In this document: piece by piece, positions 24,991 through 34,931 of the stretch
Layout: each line of letters starts with the position of its first letter
Position numbering within the stretch: position 1 is the stretch's first letter
Assembly: GCA_944389025.1 (NCBI GenBank)
Contig: CALXKU010000004.1
Coordinates: 1-64,000 of the forward strand
Origin: an uncultured Spirochaetaceae bacterium
GTDB taxonomy: Bacteria > Spirochaetota > Spirochaetia > Sphaerochaetales > Sphaerochaetaceae
Length of the DNA: 64,000 nt
Direction: 5' to 3'
Notes under the pieces: generated by a model
What the model saw: the letters and a program-made list of their open reading frames with translations, nothing else
Database searches by the model: none
What the model was told of the DNA's origin: nothing
Translations under genes and position numbers: made by a program

Positions 24991-25674
24991 ATGCTCATGA
25001 TCAAGTATTTGTATCATGGCTCTACAGATATAATACCCTCTCCCGAGTATGGAAGGGGGAAAACATACAATGACTATGGGCGGGGATTCTATTGCACAGA
25101 AGATATTGAAATGGCAAGAGAATGGGGAGCACGGAAAGATAAAGAAGGTGTCGTAAACTGTTACAAACTAGATGCATCTTCCCTTAGGCTGCTAAATCTG
25201 AATAGTTCTCAGTACACCATTTTACACTGGCTTGCCATACTCTTGGAGAACAGAACTTTCGAAACAGCCACGCCACTTGCAGCAGAAGCAAAAGAATACA
25301 TCATGAAAAACTTCCATATCCCGTATGAGGACTATGATCTGATTCAAGGATACAGAGCGGATGACAGCTATTTCAGTTTTGCACAGGACTTCATCAATGG
25401 AGGAATATCGATAAGGCAACTTGCAAATGCTATGAGATTAGGTGAACTTGGAGAGCAGATGGTCTTGAAAAGTAAAAAAGCGTTTGACTCTATTGAGTTC
25501 ACAACCAGTGAAGCAGTTGTCATTGGATACTACTACGAGAAAAAGATGGCAAGAGACAAAAAAGCAAGGGATGAATATCTGAATATAGAAAGGTTCAAAA
25601 GGGAAAAGAGCGATCTCTACATAATGCAGATCATGGATGAGGGAATAACCGGGAATGACAAACGCATACGATAA
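24991..25674 (+). CDS. DUF3990 protein, predicted ADP-ribosyltransferase-like toxin
   Basis: A 227-residue protein. The first 50 residues fit DUF3990: YHGSTDII, GRGKTYNDYGRGFYCTED and MAREWG, a pattern shared with ADP-ribosyltransferase-fold toxins (HG near the start, then the DxGxGFY-type motif). The middle has GYRADDSYF. The ATG at 24991 follows ACAGGAG by six bases. The next gene overlaps by 20 bases and carries an XRE domain, the usual form of a toxin-antitoxin pair. Toxicity and catalytic activity are inferred from family prediction and context. Confidence 0.8.
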   Translation: MLMIKYLYHGSTDIIPSPEYGRGKTYNDYGRGFYCTEDIEMAREWGARKDKEGVVNCYKLDASSLRLLNLNSSQYTILHWLAILLENRTFETATPLAAEAKEYIMKNFHIPYEDYDLIQGYRADDSYFSFAQDFINGGISIRQLANAMRLGELGEQMVLKSKKAFDSIEFTTSEAVVIGYYYEKKMARDKKARDEYLNIERFKREKSDLYIMQIMDEGITGNDKRIR

Positions 25675-26302
25675 GTCCTATATTTCTACAGCGCAAACTT
25701 CAATGGGAAGAATGCTGGATTATGTGGCAAACGTCATGCACATGGATATATCCATGTTCTTCAAATACTTCATTGCCTCAGGAATTGCAAGACAATTTGA
25801 AAACGGCGACTTTTCCGTTATCGCAGGGAAAAGCGGTGTAGAACTCGTGTACGATACGTTCTATGAGCTTGGTGTTACCGACTATAACTTTCCGCCCCCT
25901 GTTTTCAGCTTTTCAAAGAGTATGGAATACTGGACGGGGTGGGCTCTTGCATACTTTCAATGGAATACGGGCCTAAGATTCTCCGATATACTCGCCTACA
26001 TCCCTCTTGATGATATCATAGACCTGTATCATCCCTATCATGAAATGGACATAAGACAGTTTTCAGACAAGATGAAAGAGCTGTACAAAGAAAGAAAGAG
26101 TGATGTCAATCTGAAAATCATTCGTAAAAGAAATCAGATTACACAGAAAGAACTTGCAGATTTATCAGGCATTCCTCTGCGGACAATACAGCAATATGAG
26201 CAAAGGAAGAAAGACATAAGCAAAGCCCAAGCAATATATCTCCTGCGCCTGTCGCGCACTCTTCATTGCAGCATGGAGGATCTGATGGAGAAAATCACCT
26301 GA
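25655..26302 (+). CDS. XRE-domain protein, likely antitoxin of the DUF3990 module
   Basis: A 215-residue protein in two parts. Residues 1-140 (FFKYFIASGIARQF, AGKSGVELVYDTF, YWTGWALAYFQWNTGLRF) resemble the companion domain often found beside DUF3990 genes and somewhat recall DUF3791. Residues from about 150 form a Cro/CI-type HTH (IIRKRNQITQKELADLSGIPLRTIQQYEQ). It starts inside the DUF3990 gene, with GAGGG and CGGG nearby. The N-terminal part probably binds the toxin and the HTH the module promoter, both inferred. Its stop overlaps the end of the convergent MATE gene by eight bases. Confidence 0.82.
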   Translation: MTNAYDKSYISTAQTSMGRMLDYVANVMHMDISMFFKYFIASGIARQFENGDFSVIAGKSGVELVYDTFYELGVTDYNFPPPVFSFSKSMEYWTGWALAYFQWNTGLRFSDILAYIPLDDIIDLYHPYHEMDIRQFSDKMKELYKERKSDVNLKIIRKRNQITQKELADLSGIPLRTIQQYEQRKKDISKAQAIYLLRLSRTLHCSMEDLMEKIT

Positions 26303-27662
26303 TACCCTCCTCCATCCTTCTCAGTTCGCCGAAGACTATGTGCCTCATTGTCAGATATGCCGCAAGGCCTCCAATCACATTGCTGATCGGCTCTGCAATC
26401 AATACCCCGTTCATACCAAAGAGATACGGAAGGAATATCGTGAGGGGAACTACGATGATGACCTTTCTAAAGAGAGAAAAGAATATCGCAGGTTTAGCCT
26501 TTCCAAGAGAGACGAACGTCTGCTGTCCAGCTGTCTGGAATGACATGAAGATAAAGCCGAAGAAATAGATTCTGAGGGCAGGCTCAGAAGCGGTAAGAAG
26601 GGACGGCTCGGTAGTGAAAAGCATGGAAAGCTGGCGTGGAAACAGAACGACTATGAGCCATACGAACGAAGAGAAGATTAGCGTTGAAAGCATTGCGAAA
26701 TTGCTTGCCTTCCTTACCCTGGCAGGCGCCTTTGCTCCATAATTGAAACTCATGACCGGGCTTGCACCGCTTGTTATTCCGTTAATCGGTGTGGAGAAAA
26801 TCTCTCTAACGGAGTTCAGAATCGTCATTACCCCGACATAGAGGTCTCCTCCCCATATAAGAGCGCACTTGTTGCATACTATCTGCACTATGGAGTTCGT
26901 AGCTCCCATGACAAAACCGCTTGTGCCAAGAGCTACGATTCTTACACATCTTTTTGATTCAAGTCTCATACCGGAGAACGTGATTCTTAGCACCGCACTG
27001 CGACTGCGGAGGAAAAAGAAGGCAAAAATGGCCGAGCATGTCTGAGAAAAGACCGTTGCAATCGCAGCACCTTTAACTCCCATATCGAAAATGAATATGA
27101 GAACAGGGTCTAAGATGATGTTTATCACAGCCCCGATCAGAACCGTTATCATACCGATTGTCGCAAAGCCCTGGCTATTTATGAACGCATTGAGGGTAAG
27201 AGTGATGAGAACGGGAACGGAGCCCAGGGCATAGATTGCAAGATAATCGCGTGCATAAGCATATGTCTGATCGCTAGAGCCGAAAGCATAGAGAATCGGA
27301 CGGATGAATATGAGCACCACTAAAGTCAGGATGAGACCCGTGATTGTAGCAAGGGTAAAAGAGGTGAAAAGAACGTTCCTCGCCTCCTCTTCCTTCTTCT
27401 CGCCAAGGGCCATGGAGGCCAGTGGCGCCCCTCCGTTGAAACCGAAAAGACGTGCAAAGGCGCTTATGAGAGAGATGATCGGGAAGCAGATTCCAAGGCC
27501 TGTAAGGGCAATGCTCCCCTCCCCCGGGATATGTCCTATGTATATGCGGTCAACCATGTTATAAAGCAGGTTCACAAACTCCGCTATTATCATGGGTAAT
27601 GCGACCTTCATTACAGCAGCTGGAACACTTCCTTTTGAGAAATCCGTATGGCTTATCCTCAT
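26295..27662 (-). CDS. MATE family efflux transporter
   Basis: A 455-residue protein with about twelve hydrophobic segments in two repeated halves, as in MepA-like MATE exporters. MIIAEFVNLLYNMVDRIYIGHI near residue 25 is the typical first-helix signature, and GFNGGAPLASMALGEKKEEEA marks the first loop. It exchanges cations for drugs or metabolites across the inner membrane; the substrate is unknown. GAGGATG precedes the ATG. A second MATE gene lies at 28596-29939. Confidence 0.92.
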   Translation of the reverse strand: MRISHTDFSKGSVPAAVMKVALPMIIAEFVNLLYNMVDRIYIGHIPGEGSIALTGLGICFPIISLISAFARLFGFNGGAPLASMALGEKKEEEARNVLFTSFTLATITGLILTLVVLIFIRPILYAFGSSDQTYAYARDYLAIYALGSVPVLITLTLNAFINSQGFATIGMITVLIGAVINIILDPVLIFIFDMGVKGAAIATVFSQTCSAIFAFFFLRSRSAVLRITFSGMRLESKRCVRIVALGTSGFVMGATNSIVQIVCNKCALIWGGDLYVGVMTILNSVREIFSTPINGITSGASPVMSFNYGAKAPARVRKASNFAMLSTLIFSSFVWLIVVLFPRQLSMLFTTEPSLLTASEPALRIYFFGFIFMSFQTAGQQTFVSLGKAKPAIFFSLFRKVIIVVPLTIFLPYLFGMNGVLIAEPISNVIGGLAAYLTMRHIVFGELRRMEEGIR

Positions 27663-27741
27663 AACATCCTCTTTGCAAATTAACTTATCCCCATTGCCCC
27701 CACTCTTTCAAGAGCGGGGATTTAGAGTTAATATCTCACTT

Positions 27742-27858
27742 ATGAGCGATAAGGAAAAGACAGAGAAAGAAGAGAAGACCAGCTCGGCCTACGACCCAGA
27801 AGAGGAAATCACATTCGAATGGGCGGGCAGAGCTGAGGGAATGAGTTTCGACGATTAG
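27742..27858 (+). CDS. Possible 38-residue acidic protein
   Basis: A short frame that encodes a lysine- and glutamate-rich start and then YDPEEEITFEWAGRAEGMSFDD. The last third looks protein-like. No ribosome binding site is seen. A TAATAT box ends seven bases before the ATG, in line with other likely leaderless genes here. Its end overlaps the convergent MgtC-family gene by four bases. I do not recognise it, and it could be spurious. Confidence 0.4.
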   Translation: MSDKEKTEKEEKTSSAYDPEEEITFEWAGRAEGMSFDD

Positions 27859-28538
27859 ACCATATTCATGTCGACACTCTTGAAAGTGCCTACCTTCTCT
27901 ATGACTGCTATGCCCTCTTTAAGTGTCATGTGCTTGGGGAAAATAAGAAGACAAGAGAATATGAGATCCCCGGAAGCATCCCTTCTTATTGAAGCACCAC
28001 GGAGCTGGAAATCCTTTTCTATGAAATAGCTCCTTATATGATTCATCTCCATGATACTCTTATCAAGATTTATCACCACACTAGCAGATATCATCATTAT
28101 GCTCTTGAGCTTCAGATGATGTAGAATCAGCTGTATAAGAAGGATGAGAACTGTTGCCGAAATACCTATGAAATACATTCCAGCACCCAGTGCGATACCG
28201 ATTCCGACCGTCGCCCAAAGTCCGGCAGCGGTTGTGAGGCCGACCGTGTTCTCCTTTCTCACGTATATCACCCCTGCACCGAGAAAACCGATCGCAGTAA
28301 CGACCCCGGCGGCGATACGGGATGCATCCACCGATATGCTCTCATGTCCTATCACATCATAAAAACCGTACTTGCTTACGATCATCATGAGACATGATGA
28401 GACTGCAACGATGATATGGGTTCTTATTCCCGCATTCTTAAGCCTTCTCTCCCTCTCCAGTCCGATGAAGAACGCGCAGATGGCGCTGAGAATGAGCCTT
28501 ACAAGGTAATCCAGATTAGAGAATATGATATCTTCCAT
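27855..28538 (-). CDS. MgtC/SapB family membrane protein
   Basis: A 227-residue protein. The N-terminal membrane domain has about four helices with GLERERRLKNAGIRTHIIV near residue 23 and GFLGAGVIYVRKENTVGLTTAAGLW near 80, the MgtC hallmarks. The C-terminal ~80 residues form a small soluble domain with an ACT-like look. MgtC relatives help bacteria cope with low magnesium, in some cases by acting on the F-type ATPase; the role here is not known. AAGGAAAAA precedes the ATG. Confidence 0.92.
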   Translation of the reverse strand: MEDIIFSNLDYLVRLILSAICAFFIGLERERRLKNAGIRTHIIVAVSSCLMMIVSKYGFYDVIGHESISVDASRIAAGVVTAIGFLGAGVIYVRKENTVGLTTAAGLWATVGIGIALGAGMYFIGISATVLILLIQLILHHLKLKSIMMISASVVINLDKSIMEMNHIRSYFIEKDFQLRGASIRRDASGDLIFSCLLIFPKHMTLKEGIAVIEKVGTFKSVDMNMV

Positions 28539-28595
28539 GTTTTTCCTTTTTTGAAAGATAATAATAAGCCAACTTCGCCCTCTTGAAAAGAAAAA

Positions 28596-29939
28596 TCATT
28601 TCATCGCCTTCAGAACCCCTATTGTCATCGGGATACTGAGCGCTATCGTCACAAGGTCGGCTATAGGCTGTGCAAGCTGTATTCCTAATAACCCTATTAG
28701 AGGGGTAAGGATCATGACAGCCGGAATCAGGACTATGCCTTGCCTGGCAAAACCGAGAATTGAAGCCCTTACGACCTTACCTGTCGTCTGCAGCAGCATG
28801 TTGCTTATGACTATCCAGGACGAGAACCAGAGGGTGAAACACCTCAGGCGGAGAGCGAGGGAGCCTATTTCTGTAACAGCAGGATCCCCTCGACGGAAGA
28901 ACTCAATTATCTCGGGAGCGAAGATATATTCCAATACTGCGAGGAATATAAGGAACAAGACCATGCTTCTTACACAGAAATAAAAGCCTTCCCTAACCCG
29001 ATCATAGAGGCGGGCCCCGTAATTATAACCGCACACAGGCTGGAATCCCTGACCGACACCAAGAAGAATCGAGTTAGTGAAATTGCCTACCTTGTTAACT
29101 ATCGCCATGGCTGCGATTGCCGCATCCCCGAACGGTTTTGCCGCGGTGTTGAGGACTATCATGGCAACGGACATGACACTCTGGCGGCAAAGGGAGGGAA
29201 GACCTCCGACCGTTATCTCCTTCAATATCGCAAGATATGGCCTGAAAAGCCTCAGACGCAGCCTCACATTACCCATCTTAAGCGCATAGTAAAGCAGTAT
29301 GAAGAAACTCACGGTCTGACTTAAAGCGGTAGCAAGGGCCGCTCCTGCTATCCCCATGTCGAAAGCGAATATGAAAAGAGGATCGAGGAATATGTTAAGT
29401 ACCCCGCCGACTGTGAGACCTATCATGCTGTAAAAGGAATAACCCTGGAACCTCAGCTGATTGTTAAGAACCAGAGATGAGCACATGAACGGGGATCCGA
29501 GCAGGATGTAGAACATATAATCCTTCGCATAAGGAAGAATCGTCTCGGTCGAGCCAAGAAAGATTGCGAACGGTTCAAGGAATATGAGACCGGGGATAGC
29601 TATAAGGAAACTCAGGAAGAATGAAGAGAAGAATCCTGTGGAGGCTATTATCTCAGCATCCCTCATATCATGCTTTCCAAGATCCTTTGAAACTGTCGTA
29701 CCACTCCCCTGTCCAAAGAAGAATCCAATCGCCTGGATTATCGCCTGAAGGGAGAAGGCGACACCAACGGCAGCGGATGCGCTGGTACTTATAAGACCGA
29801 TGAAAAATGTGTCCGCAGCATTGTAAATGGTACTTATCAGATTGCTTATTACCGTAGGAACTGCAAGACGCACTATAAGGGGACGTATCGGAGTCTCTGT
29901 CATCTCCCTGAACTTCTCATCCGTACTGATTCTTCTCAT
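28596..29939 (-). CDS. MATE family efflux transporter
   Basis: A 447-residue MATE protein. PTVISNLISTIYNAADTFFIG near residue 28 is the first-helix motif, and FGQGSGTTVSKDLGKHD marks the first cytoplasmic loop. Twelve hydrophobic segments are visible. It is not closely alike to the MATE gene at 26295-27662, so the two probably export different compounds. The upstream region holds only a weak ribosome binding site. The ftsH terminator lies about 40 bp upstream. Confidence 0.92.
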   Translation of the reverse strand: MRRISTDEKFREMTETPIRPLIVRLAVPTVISNLISTIYNAADTFFIGLISTSASAAVGVAFSLQAIIQAIGFFFGQGSGTTVSKDLGKHDMRDAEIIASTGFFSSFFLSFLIAIPGLIFLEPFAIFLGSTETILPYAKDYMFYILLGSPFMCSSLVLNNQLRFQGYSFYSMIGLTVGGVLNIFLDPLFIFAFDMGIAGAALATALSQTVSFFILLYYALKMGNVRLRLRLFRPYLAILKEITVGGLPSLCRQSVMSVAMIVLNTAAKPFGDAAIAAMAIVNKVGNFTNSILLGVGQGFQPVCGYNYGARLYDRVREGFYFCVRSMVLFLIFLAVLEYIFAPEIIEFFRRGDPAVTEIGSLALRLRCFTLWFSSWIVISNMLLQTTGKVVRASILGFARQGIVLIPAVMILTPLIGLLGIQLAQPIADLVTIALSIPMTIGVLKAMK

Positions 29940-29977
29940 AGATACTGTTTAGCCCCAAAAAGGAAAAAAAGCAATAA

Positions 29978-30014
29978 AAAAGGAGTGCTGCGATCTTTGG
30001 CCTCATCGCAACAC
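29978..30014 (-). terminator. Terminator of ftsH
   Basis: GTGCTGCGAT (29985-29994) and ATCGCAACAC (30005-30014) pair at nine of ten positions. On the minus strand CTCCTTTTTTA follows. It lies about 90 bp after the ftsH stop codon. Confidence 0.8.
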
Positions 30015-30101
30015 CCCTCAGGGATAACATAGGCAATTATGTCTGCGTCACTATTTGATTAGTTTATAGCATGCCAATATTGGTCTATTACTAAGGAATT
30101 G

Positions 30102-32006
30102 TTAAGATTTTGTTGTACTTCCTTCTTTATTGAGAATGCTCATGAACTCCTCCCCCGTTATCGTCTCCTTCTCAAGCAGGTAGGAGGCAAGCTCATGAAG
30201 CTTAGCCTCATTCTCGTTGATAATCTTATAGGCTTTCGCATGAGCTTGCTTAACGAGGGCAAAGACTTTCTCATCTATCTTCGATGCTGTCTCCGCAGAA
30301 CATATGAGGCTCGAGTCCCCTCCCAGGTACTGGTTCGTCACTGTCTCAAGGGCTACCATATCGAAATCCTCACTCATGCCATAACGTGTTATGAGCGCCC
30401 TTGCAAGCTTTGTCGCCTGCTCTATGTCATTGCTGGCTCCCGTCGTAATGTTGTCCTTACCAAGAATGAACTCCTCGGCAGCACGGCCTCCTGTGAGGGT
30501 TGCAATCTTATTGAGGATCTCAGCCTTGCTCATGAGCAGTTTCTCCCCCTCATCAACCTGCATCGTATAGCCAAGAGCACCGCTTGTCCTTGGAACAATG
30601 GTGATTTTCGTAACAGGTGCGCTGTTGCTCTGTTTCGCAGCCACGAGAGCATGTCCTATCTCATGATAGGAAACAATCCTCTTATCACTCTCGCTGACTA
30701 CAGCGCTCTTCCTCTCAGCGCCGGCGATCACAGTCTCAACACTGTCTTCAAGATCCTTCTGTATGACAGCCTGACGCCCCCTTCTTACAGCTGTGAGGGC
30801 CGCCTCATTGATGATGTTAGCAAGCTCTGCTCCGCTGGCTCCAGCCGTAGCACGCGCTATTATGTCCCAATCGATATCCCCATCAAGCTTCACATCCTTC
30901 GCATGCACAAGAAGAATTGCCTTCCTTCCCTGCAGATCCGGAAGCTCTACAGGAACACGGCGGTCGAATCTTCCCGGTCTCAGGAGAGCAGGATCCAGGG
31001 ACTCAGGACGGTTGGTAGCGGCAAGAAGAACGACACCTTTTCTGCCATCAAAACCATCCATTTCTGCCAGAAGCTGATTGAGCGTCTGCTCCCTCTCGTC
31101 GTTTGAGGAGAAGCCGGAGGTATCCCTTTTCTTTCCGATCGCATCAATCTCATCGATAAAAACGATGCAAGGGGCCTTCTCGTTGGCCTGTTTGAAAAGA
31201 TCACGCACTTTCGCAGCTCCCATGCCGACGAACATCTCTACAAACTCACTTCCGCTGATTGAGAAGAAAGGAACACCTGCCTCTCCTGCAACCGCTTTCG
31301 CAAGAAGCGTCTTACCCGTTCCCGGAGGACCTACCAGGAGAACACCTTTTGGAAGCTTTGCACCGATCTGGGCATATTTCTCCGGCTCATGGAGGAAGTG
31401 AACAACTTCTTTAAGCGATTCCTTCGCCTCATCCTGCCCTGCGACATCAGAGAAATGAACACCGGTCTGAGCATCCTCGACATACACCTTGGCTCCCGAT
31501 TTTCCAAACTGCATCGCGTTTCCAAGCCCTCCCATGCCGGAGGCTCCCATCCTCTTCATCATATAGCGGGAAAGAAGATTTCCGATTATTACGAAGAATA
31601 TTATAGGAAGCACCCAATTGGTAAGGAATTCCATTATCGGATTCGCCTGGGTAGGAATGGATGCACTGAATGTGATATCGGGATTGCTTCTAAGCTGCTC
31701 AAGGAGACGTTCCCCGTCATTCGGCCAGACTCCCGTGACAAAGACTCCCGGACGTCCGTCCACCTCCGCAATAAACGCATACTGGCTGTTAGTCTCATCA
31801 TATGCGACCTGCTTCACACTGCCTGAATCGATCATATCGAGGAACTGGTTGTATCCCACCTCTGTAACTCCACCCCTGTTAAGAGTAGGGAACAGTACCG
31901 CGTTAAGCACAAGTAGGATCAACATTGCGATGACATAATAGTATATCAATGATTTCTTCGGCTTGTTATTGTTATTACCGTTATTATTATCTCTTACTTC
32001 CTGCAT
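30102..32006 (-). CDS. ftsH: ATP-dependent zinc metalloprotease FtsH
   Basis: A 634-residue inner-membrane AAA+ protease that degrades unassembled membrane proteins and regulators. There are two transmembrane helices (about residues 21-40 and 130-147) with a periplasmic domain between them. Walker A GPPGTGKT is at 226-233, Walker [11 protein letters not shown] follows, and the second region of homology is RPGRFDR. The zinc motif HEIGH is at 448-452. The N-terminus is asparagine-rich. AAGGAGC precedes the ATG. It forms a hexamer and appears to be a single-gene unit. Confidence 0.97.
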   Translation of the reverse strand: MQEVRDNNNGNNNNKPKKSLIYYYVIAMLILLVLNAVLFPTLNRGGVTEVGYNQFLDMIDSGSVKQVAYDETNSQYAFIAEVDGRPGVFVTGVWPNDGERLLEQLRSNPDITFSASIPTQANPIMEFLTNWVLPIIFFVIIGNLLSRYMMKRMGASGMGGLGNAMQFGKSGAKVYVEDAQTGVHFSDVAGQDEAKESLKEVVHFLHEPEKYAQIGAKLPKGVLLVGPPGTGKTLLAKAVAGEAGVPFFSISGSEFVEMFVGMGAAKVRDLFKQANEKAPCIVFIDEIDAIGKKRDTSGFSSNDEREQTLNQLLAEMDGFDGRKGVVLLAATNRPESLDPALLRPGRFDRRVPVELPDLQGRKAILLVHAKDVKLDGDIDWDIIARATAGASGAELANIINEAALTAVRRGRQAVIQKDLEDSVETVIAGAERKSAVVSESDKRIVSYHEIGHALVAAKQSNSAPVTKITIVPRTSGALGYTMQVDEGEKLLMSKAEILNKIATLTGGRAAEEFILGKDNITTGASNDIEQATKLARALITRYGMSEDFDMVALETVTNQYLGGDSSLICSAETASKIDEKVFALVKQAHAKAYKIINENEAKLHELASYLLEKETITGEEFMSILNKEGSTTKS

Positions 32007-32084
32007 TATAAATGCTCCTTATATCTTTTAAAGGTAAGTGGAAAAAAGGGATATGACAATGCTTGATTATGTTTTTCGCATGAA

Positions 32085-32108
32085 GGAAATGGCCCGGAGA
32101 GCCGGGCC
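32085..32108 (-). terminator. Hairpin after the P-type ATPase gene
   Basis: GGCCCGG (32091-32097) and CCGGGCC (32102-32108) form a GC-rich stem with a four-base loop nine bp beyond the stop. The following T tract is weak (ATTTCC), so termination is likely but not certain. Confidence 0.6.
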
Positions 32109-32116
32109 ACACATCT

Positions 32117-34765
32117 TTAGTTTCTCTTTTTCTCTCCCATTCTCTTGAATATCTTCTGGACTTCAACGACCGGTATGATCATGAATGCCAGAACGAGAGC
32201 TACTGCAAATTCAAAGATTGAAATATGCTGGAAACTGAAAGCGTTTCTCAGGAACGGTACGTAAAGAACAAGAACCGTCGCTATGAAACTGCCAATCAGG
32301 GACCAGTAAAGGTACTTGTTATGTCCCTTGAGAGAGAAGAGGCTCTTGTCGAGACTTCTCATGTTGAAAGAGTGGAAGATCTCAATCATCGAGAGGGTAA
32401 GGAATGCCATCGTCATGCCATCCTCAGAGTTCGCAATATGGAACGCACCATTCTCGATGTACTCTCCGATAAAATACGAGAGAAGGGTAAGAGCGGCTGT
32501 GACAACACCTTGGAATACGCAATCGAATCCCATTCCGCCAGCAAACACACCCTCGCTCTTCTTTCTTGGAGGTCTTCTCATTATATCTTCCTCGCCCCTC
32601 TCCATTCCAAGCGCGATGGCTGGGAAGCAGTCGGTGATGAGGTTTATCCACAAGAGGTGCGCAGGGCGGAGAATCGTGAAGCCCATGAGAGATGAGAAGA
32701 AGATTGAGAGGACTTCTGCGAAGTTGGATGCGAGAAGGAACTGGATCGCTTTACGGATGTTGTCATAGATTCTTCTTCCCTCCGCAACAGCCTCAACGAT
32801 GGTTGCGAAGTTATCATCGGCAAGAACCATGTCCGCAACATTCTTCGTGACATCCGTCCCCGTGATTCCCATCCCGACTCCGATGTCGGCATTCTTGATG
32901 GATGGAGCGTCGTTAACTCCGTCTCCGGTCATGGCTACGACCTTACCACGCTTCTTCCATGCCTGTACGATCCTCACTTTATGCTCAGGCTGTACACGGG
33001 CATATACCCCGAAGTTGGCAATCATTTTATCAAGCTCATCATCACTGTACTTATCAAGCTCGCTTCCTGTTATCGCCTCGCTTGCATCGCTTATGATTCC
33101 AAGCTCCTTCGCAATCGCAATCGCGGTATCCTTATGATCTCCGGTGATCATGACAGGCCTGATTCCAGCGCTACGGCACTCCTCGATAGCGGCCTTAACC
33201 TCTGGGCGTACCGGGTCTATCATACCAGCAAGACCTATGAAAGTGAGATCGCTCTCTATATCCTCCGCCTTGCAGCTTGATGGCATCGCATCATAGCGGC
33301 GGTATGCGGCAGCAAGCACGCGGAGAGCTTTGTCTGCGAACGCCTTATTAGCATTGAGGATGTCCTCTTTATCAGCATCGCTGAGATCTCTCACCTCACC
33401 GTTTTTAAGAATTTTCGTACATTTCTTCAGAAGCTCATCAGGGGCACCCTTTGTATACTGAACGAAACCAGGGCCATCCACATGGACAGTACTCATGAGC
33501 TTTCTTGAGGAATCGAAAGGCGCTTCTCCGACTCTTCTGTCATCACCTTCCTCAGCCACGTTCTTATTGAAGCCGAGCTTATATGCCCAGTTCACAAGTG
33601 CACATTCGGTTGGTTCTCCGACAGCATTGAAGCCCTCATCAAGCTTGGCATCTGAACAAAGTGCCATCGCTTTCGCAAGCAGTGCCGTATCATCAGAATA
33701 GCTGTCTACAACGGTCATCTTGTTCTGTGTGAGAGTTCCGGTCTTATCGGAGCATATCACTTCAGTGCATCCAAGGGTTTCAACCGCGGTAAGCTTACGT
33801 ATGATTGCTTTGTTCTTACTCATCTTCGTAACTCCGATTGAGAGCACGATTGTAACAACAGCGGCAAGCCCTTCGGGGATTGCGGCAACAGCAAGGCTGA
33901 TTGCAATCATAAACGTATCAAGGATGCTATCAAACGTTATGGCATCGGTAACAGCCTCCCTTACGAGGTCTATGACGAATATCACGGCACAGATTCCAAG
34001 TACGAGATACGTAAGAATCTTAGAGAGCTGATTAAGCTTGATCTGAAGTGGAGTCTCCTCTTTTTCTGCCGTCTCAAGAGCGGTTGCAATCTTACCCATC
34101 TCGGTTCCCATGCCTGTCTCTGTTACGCAGACTGTGGCTCTTCCATAGACGACAGTGGATCCCATGTAGACCATGTTCTTCCTGTCCCCAAGCGGTACTT
34201 CAGTCTCAGATGAAAGCTCAGCAGACTGTTTTTCAGAGGGAACGGACTCTCCTGTGAGTGCGGCCTCTTCCACTTTAAGCGAGGCTTCCTCTATGATTCT
34301 AGCATCGGCAGGAACGCTATCACCAGCCTCTAAGAGTACGATATCCCCCTTTACAATCTCCTCGGATGGAATCGTATGCTGATAGCCGTCGCGCATTACT
34401 TTCGACTGAGCTGCAGCTATCTCCTGAAGAGCGGCAATCGCAGCCTCGGCCTTAGCCTCCTGAACAACACCAAGCACAGCATTGATGAGAACTACAATCA
34501 ATATGATAATCGCATCGGCCCATTCAGGCTCACCTGAAAGGTACGATGTTCCGACAGAAAGGACAGCGGCAACCATGAGTATGATGAGCATCGGCTCACT
34601 CAGCTGCTCAAGAAATTTCTTTACAAGAGATTCCTTCTTTCCTTCCGCCAGCTTGTTAGGTCCGTCAGATAAAAGCCTCTTCTTGGCCTCCTCCTGACTT
34701 AAGCCCTTCGCATTTGTGTTGAATTCATTCAAAACACTGGATATTTTTTCCAGATATGGTTTCAA
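32117..34765 (-). CDS. Cation-translocating P-type ATPase (P2A, calcium-type)
   Basis: An 882-residue P-type ATPase. It has the N-terminal cation ATPase domain, actuator motif TGES (ALTGESVPSEK), the M4 motif AIPEGL, phosphorylation site DKTGTLT with D340, the nucleotide-binding KGAPDELL and the hinge TGDGVNDAPS. PEGL in M4 together with the M6 NLITDCFPA stretch fits P2A pumps, usually calcium exporters. The start is a TTG at 34765 behind GGGAGGG, since the nearby ATG is followed at once by a stop. It is a single-gene unit. Confidence 0.93.
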   Translation of the reverse strand: MKPYLEKISSVLNEFNTNAKGLSQEEAKKRLLSDGPNKLAEGKKESLVKKFLEQLSEPMLIILMVAAVLSVGTSYLSGEPEWADAIIILIVVLINAVLGVVQEAKAEAAIAALQEIAAAQSKVMRDGYQHTIPSEEIVKGDIVLLEAGDSVPADARIIEEASLKVEEAALTGESVPSEKQSAELSSETEVPLGDRKNMVYMGSTVVYGRATVCVTETGMGTEMGKIATALETAEKEETPLQIKLNQLSKILTYLVLGICAVIFVIDLVREAVTDAITFDSILDTFMIAISLAVAAIPEGLAAVVTIVLSIGVTKMSKNKAIIRKLTAVETLGCTEVICSDKTGTLTQNKMTVVDSYSDDTALLAKAMALCSDAKLDEGFNAVGEPTECALVNWAYKLGFNKNVAEEGDDRRVGEAPFDSSRKLMSTVHVDGPGFVQYTKGAPDELLKKCTKILKNGEVRDLSDADKEDILNANKAFADKALRVLAAAYRRYDAMPSSCKAEDIESDLTFIGLAGMIDPVRPEVKAAIEECRSAGIRPVMITGDHKDTAIAIAKELGIISDASEAITGSELDKYSDDELDKMIANFGVYARVQPEHKVRIVQAWKKRGKVVAMTGDGVNDAPSIKNADIGVGMGITGTDVTKNVADMVLADDNFATIVEAVAEGRRIYDNIRKAIQFLLASNFAEVLSIFFSSLMGFTILRPAHLLWINLITDCFPAIALGMERGEEDIMRRPPRKKSEGVFAGGMGFDCVFQGVVTAALTLLSYFIGEYIENGAFHIANSEDGMTMAFLTLSMIEIFHSFNMRSLDKSLFSLKGHNKYLYWSLIGSFIATVLVLYVPFLRNAFSFQHISIFEFAVALVLAFMIIPVVEVQKIFKRMGEKKRN

Positions 34766-34874
34766 GACATTCCCTCCCGTTTAAACAGTTTCTGAATACC
34801 ATCGAATAATACTTATACCATATAGGAAATGTTGTGATGAAGTAGTAAAAGGCCCCTAAAACAAAATTCCACAG

Positions 34875-34914
34875 AGAAGAAAAGAGTCCAGACACCATCA
34901 CGGCCTCTGGACTC
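34875..34914 (-). terminator. Terminator of the ribokinase/ABC operon
   Basis: A perfect 9-bp inverted repeat (GAGTCCAGA at 34884-34892, TCTGGACTC at 34906-34914) is followed on the minus strand by TTTTCTTCT. It lies after the ribokinase stop. Confidence 0.82.
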
Positions 34915-34931
34915 CCAAAAGAGATTGACGC

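Noticed and set aside
30099-31106. A 335-residue plus-strand open frame opposite ftsH
   Set aside because: It lies wholly antisense to ftsH, whose motifs are all intact, and its translation shows no domain pattern. It is an antisense shadow.
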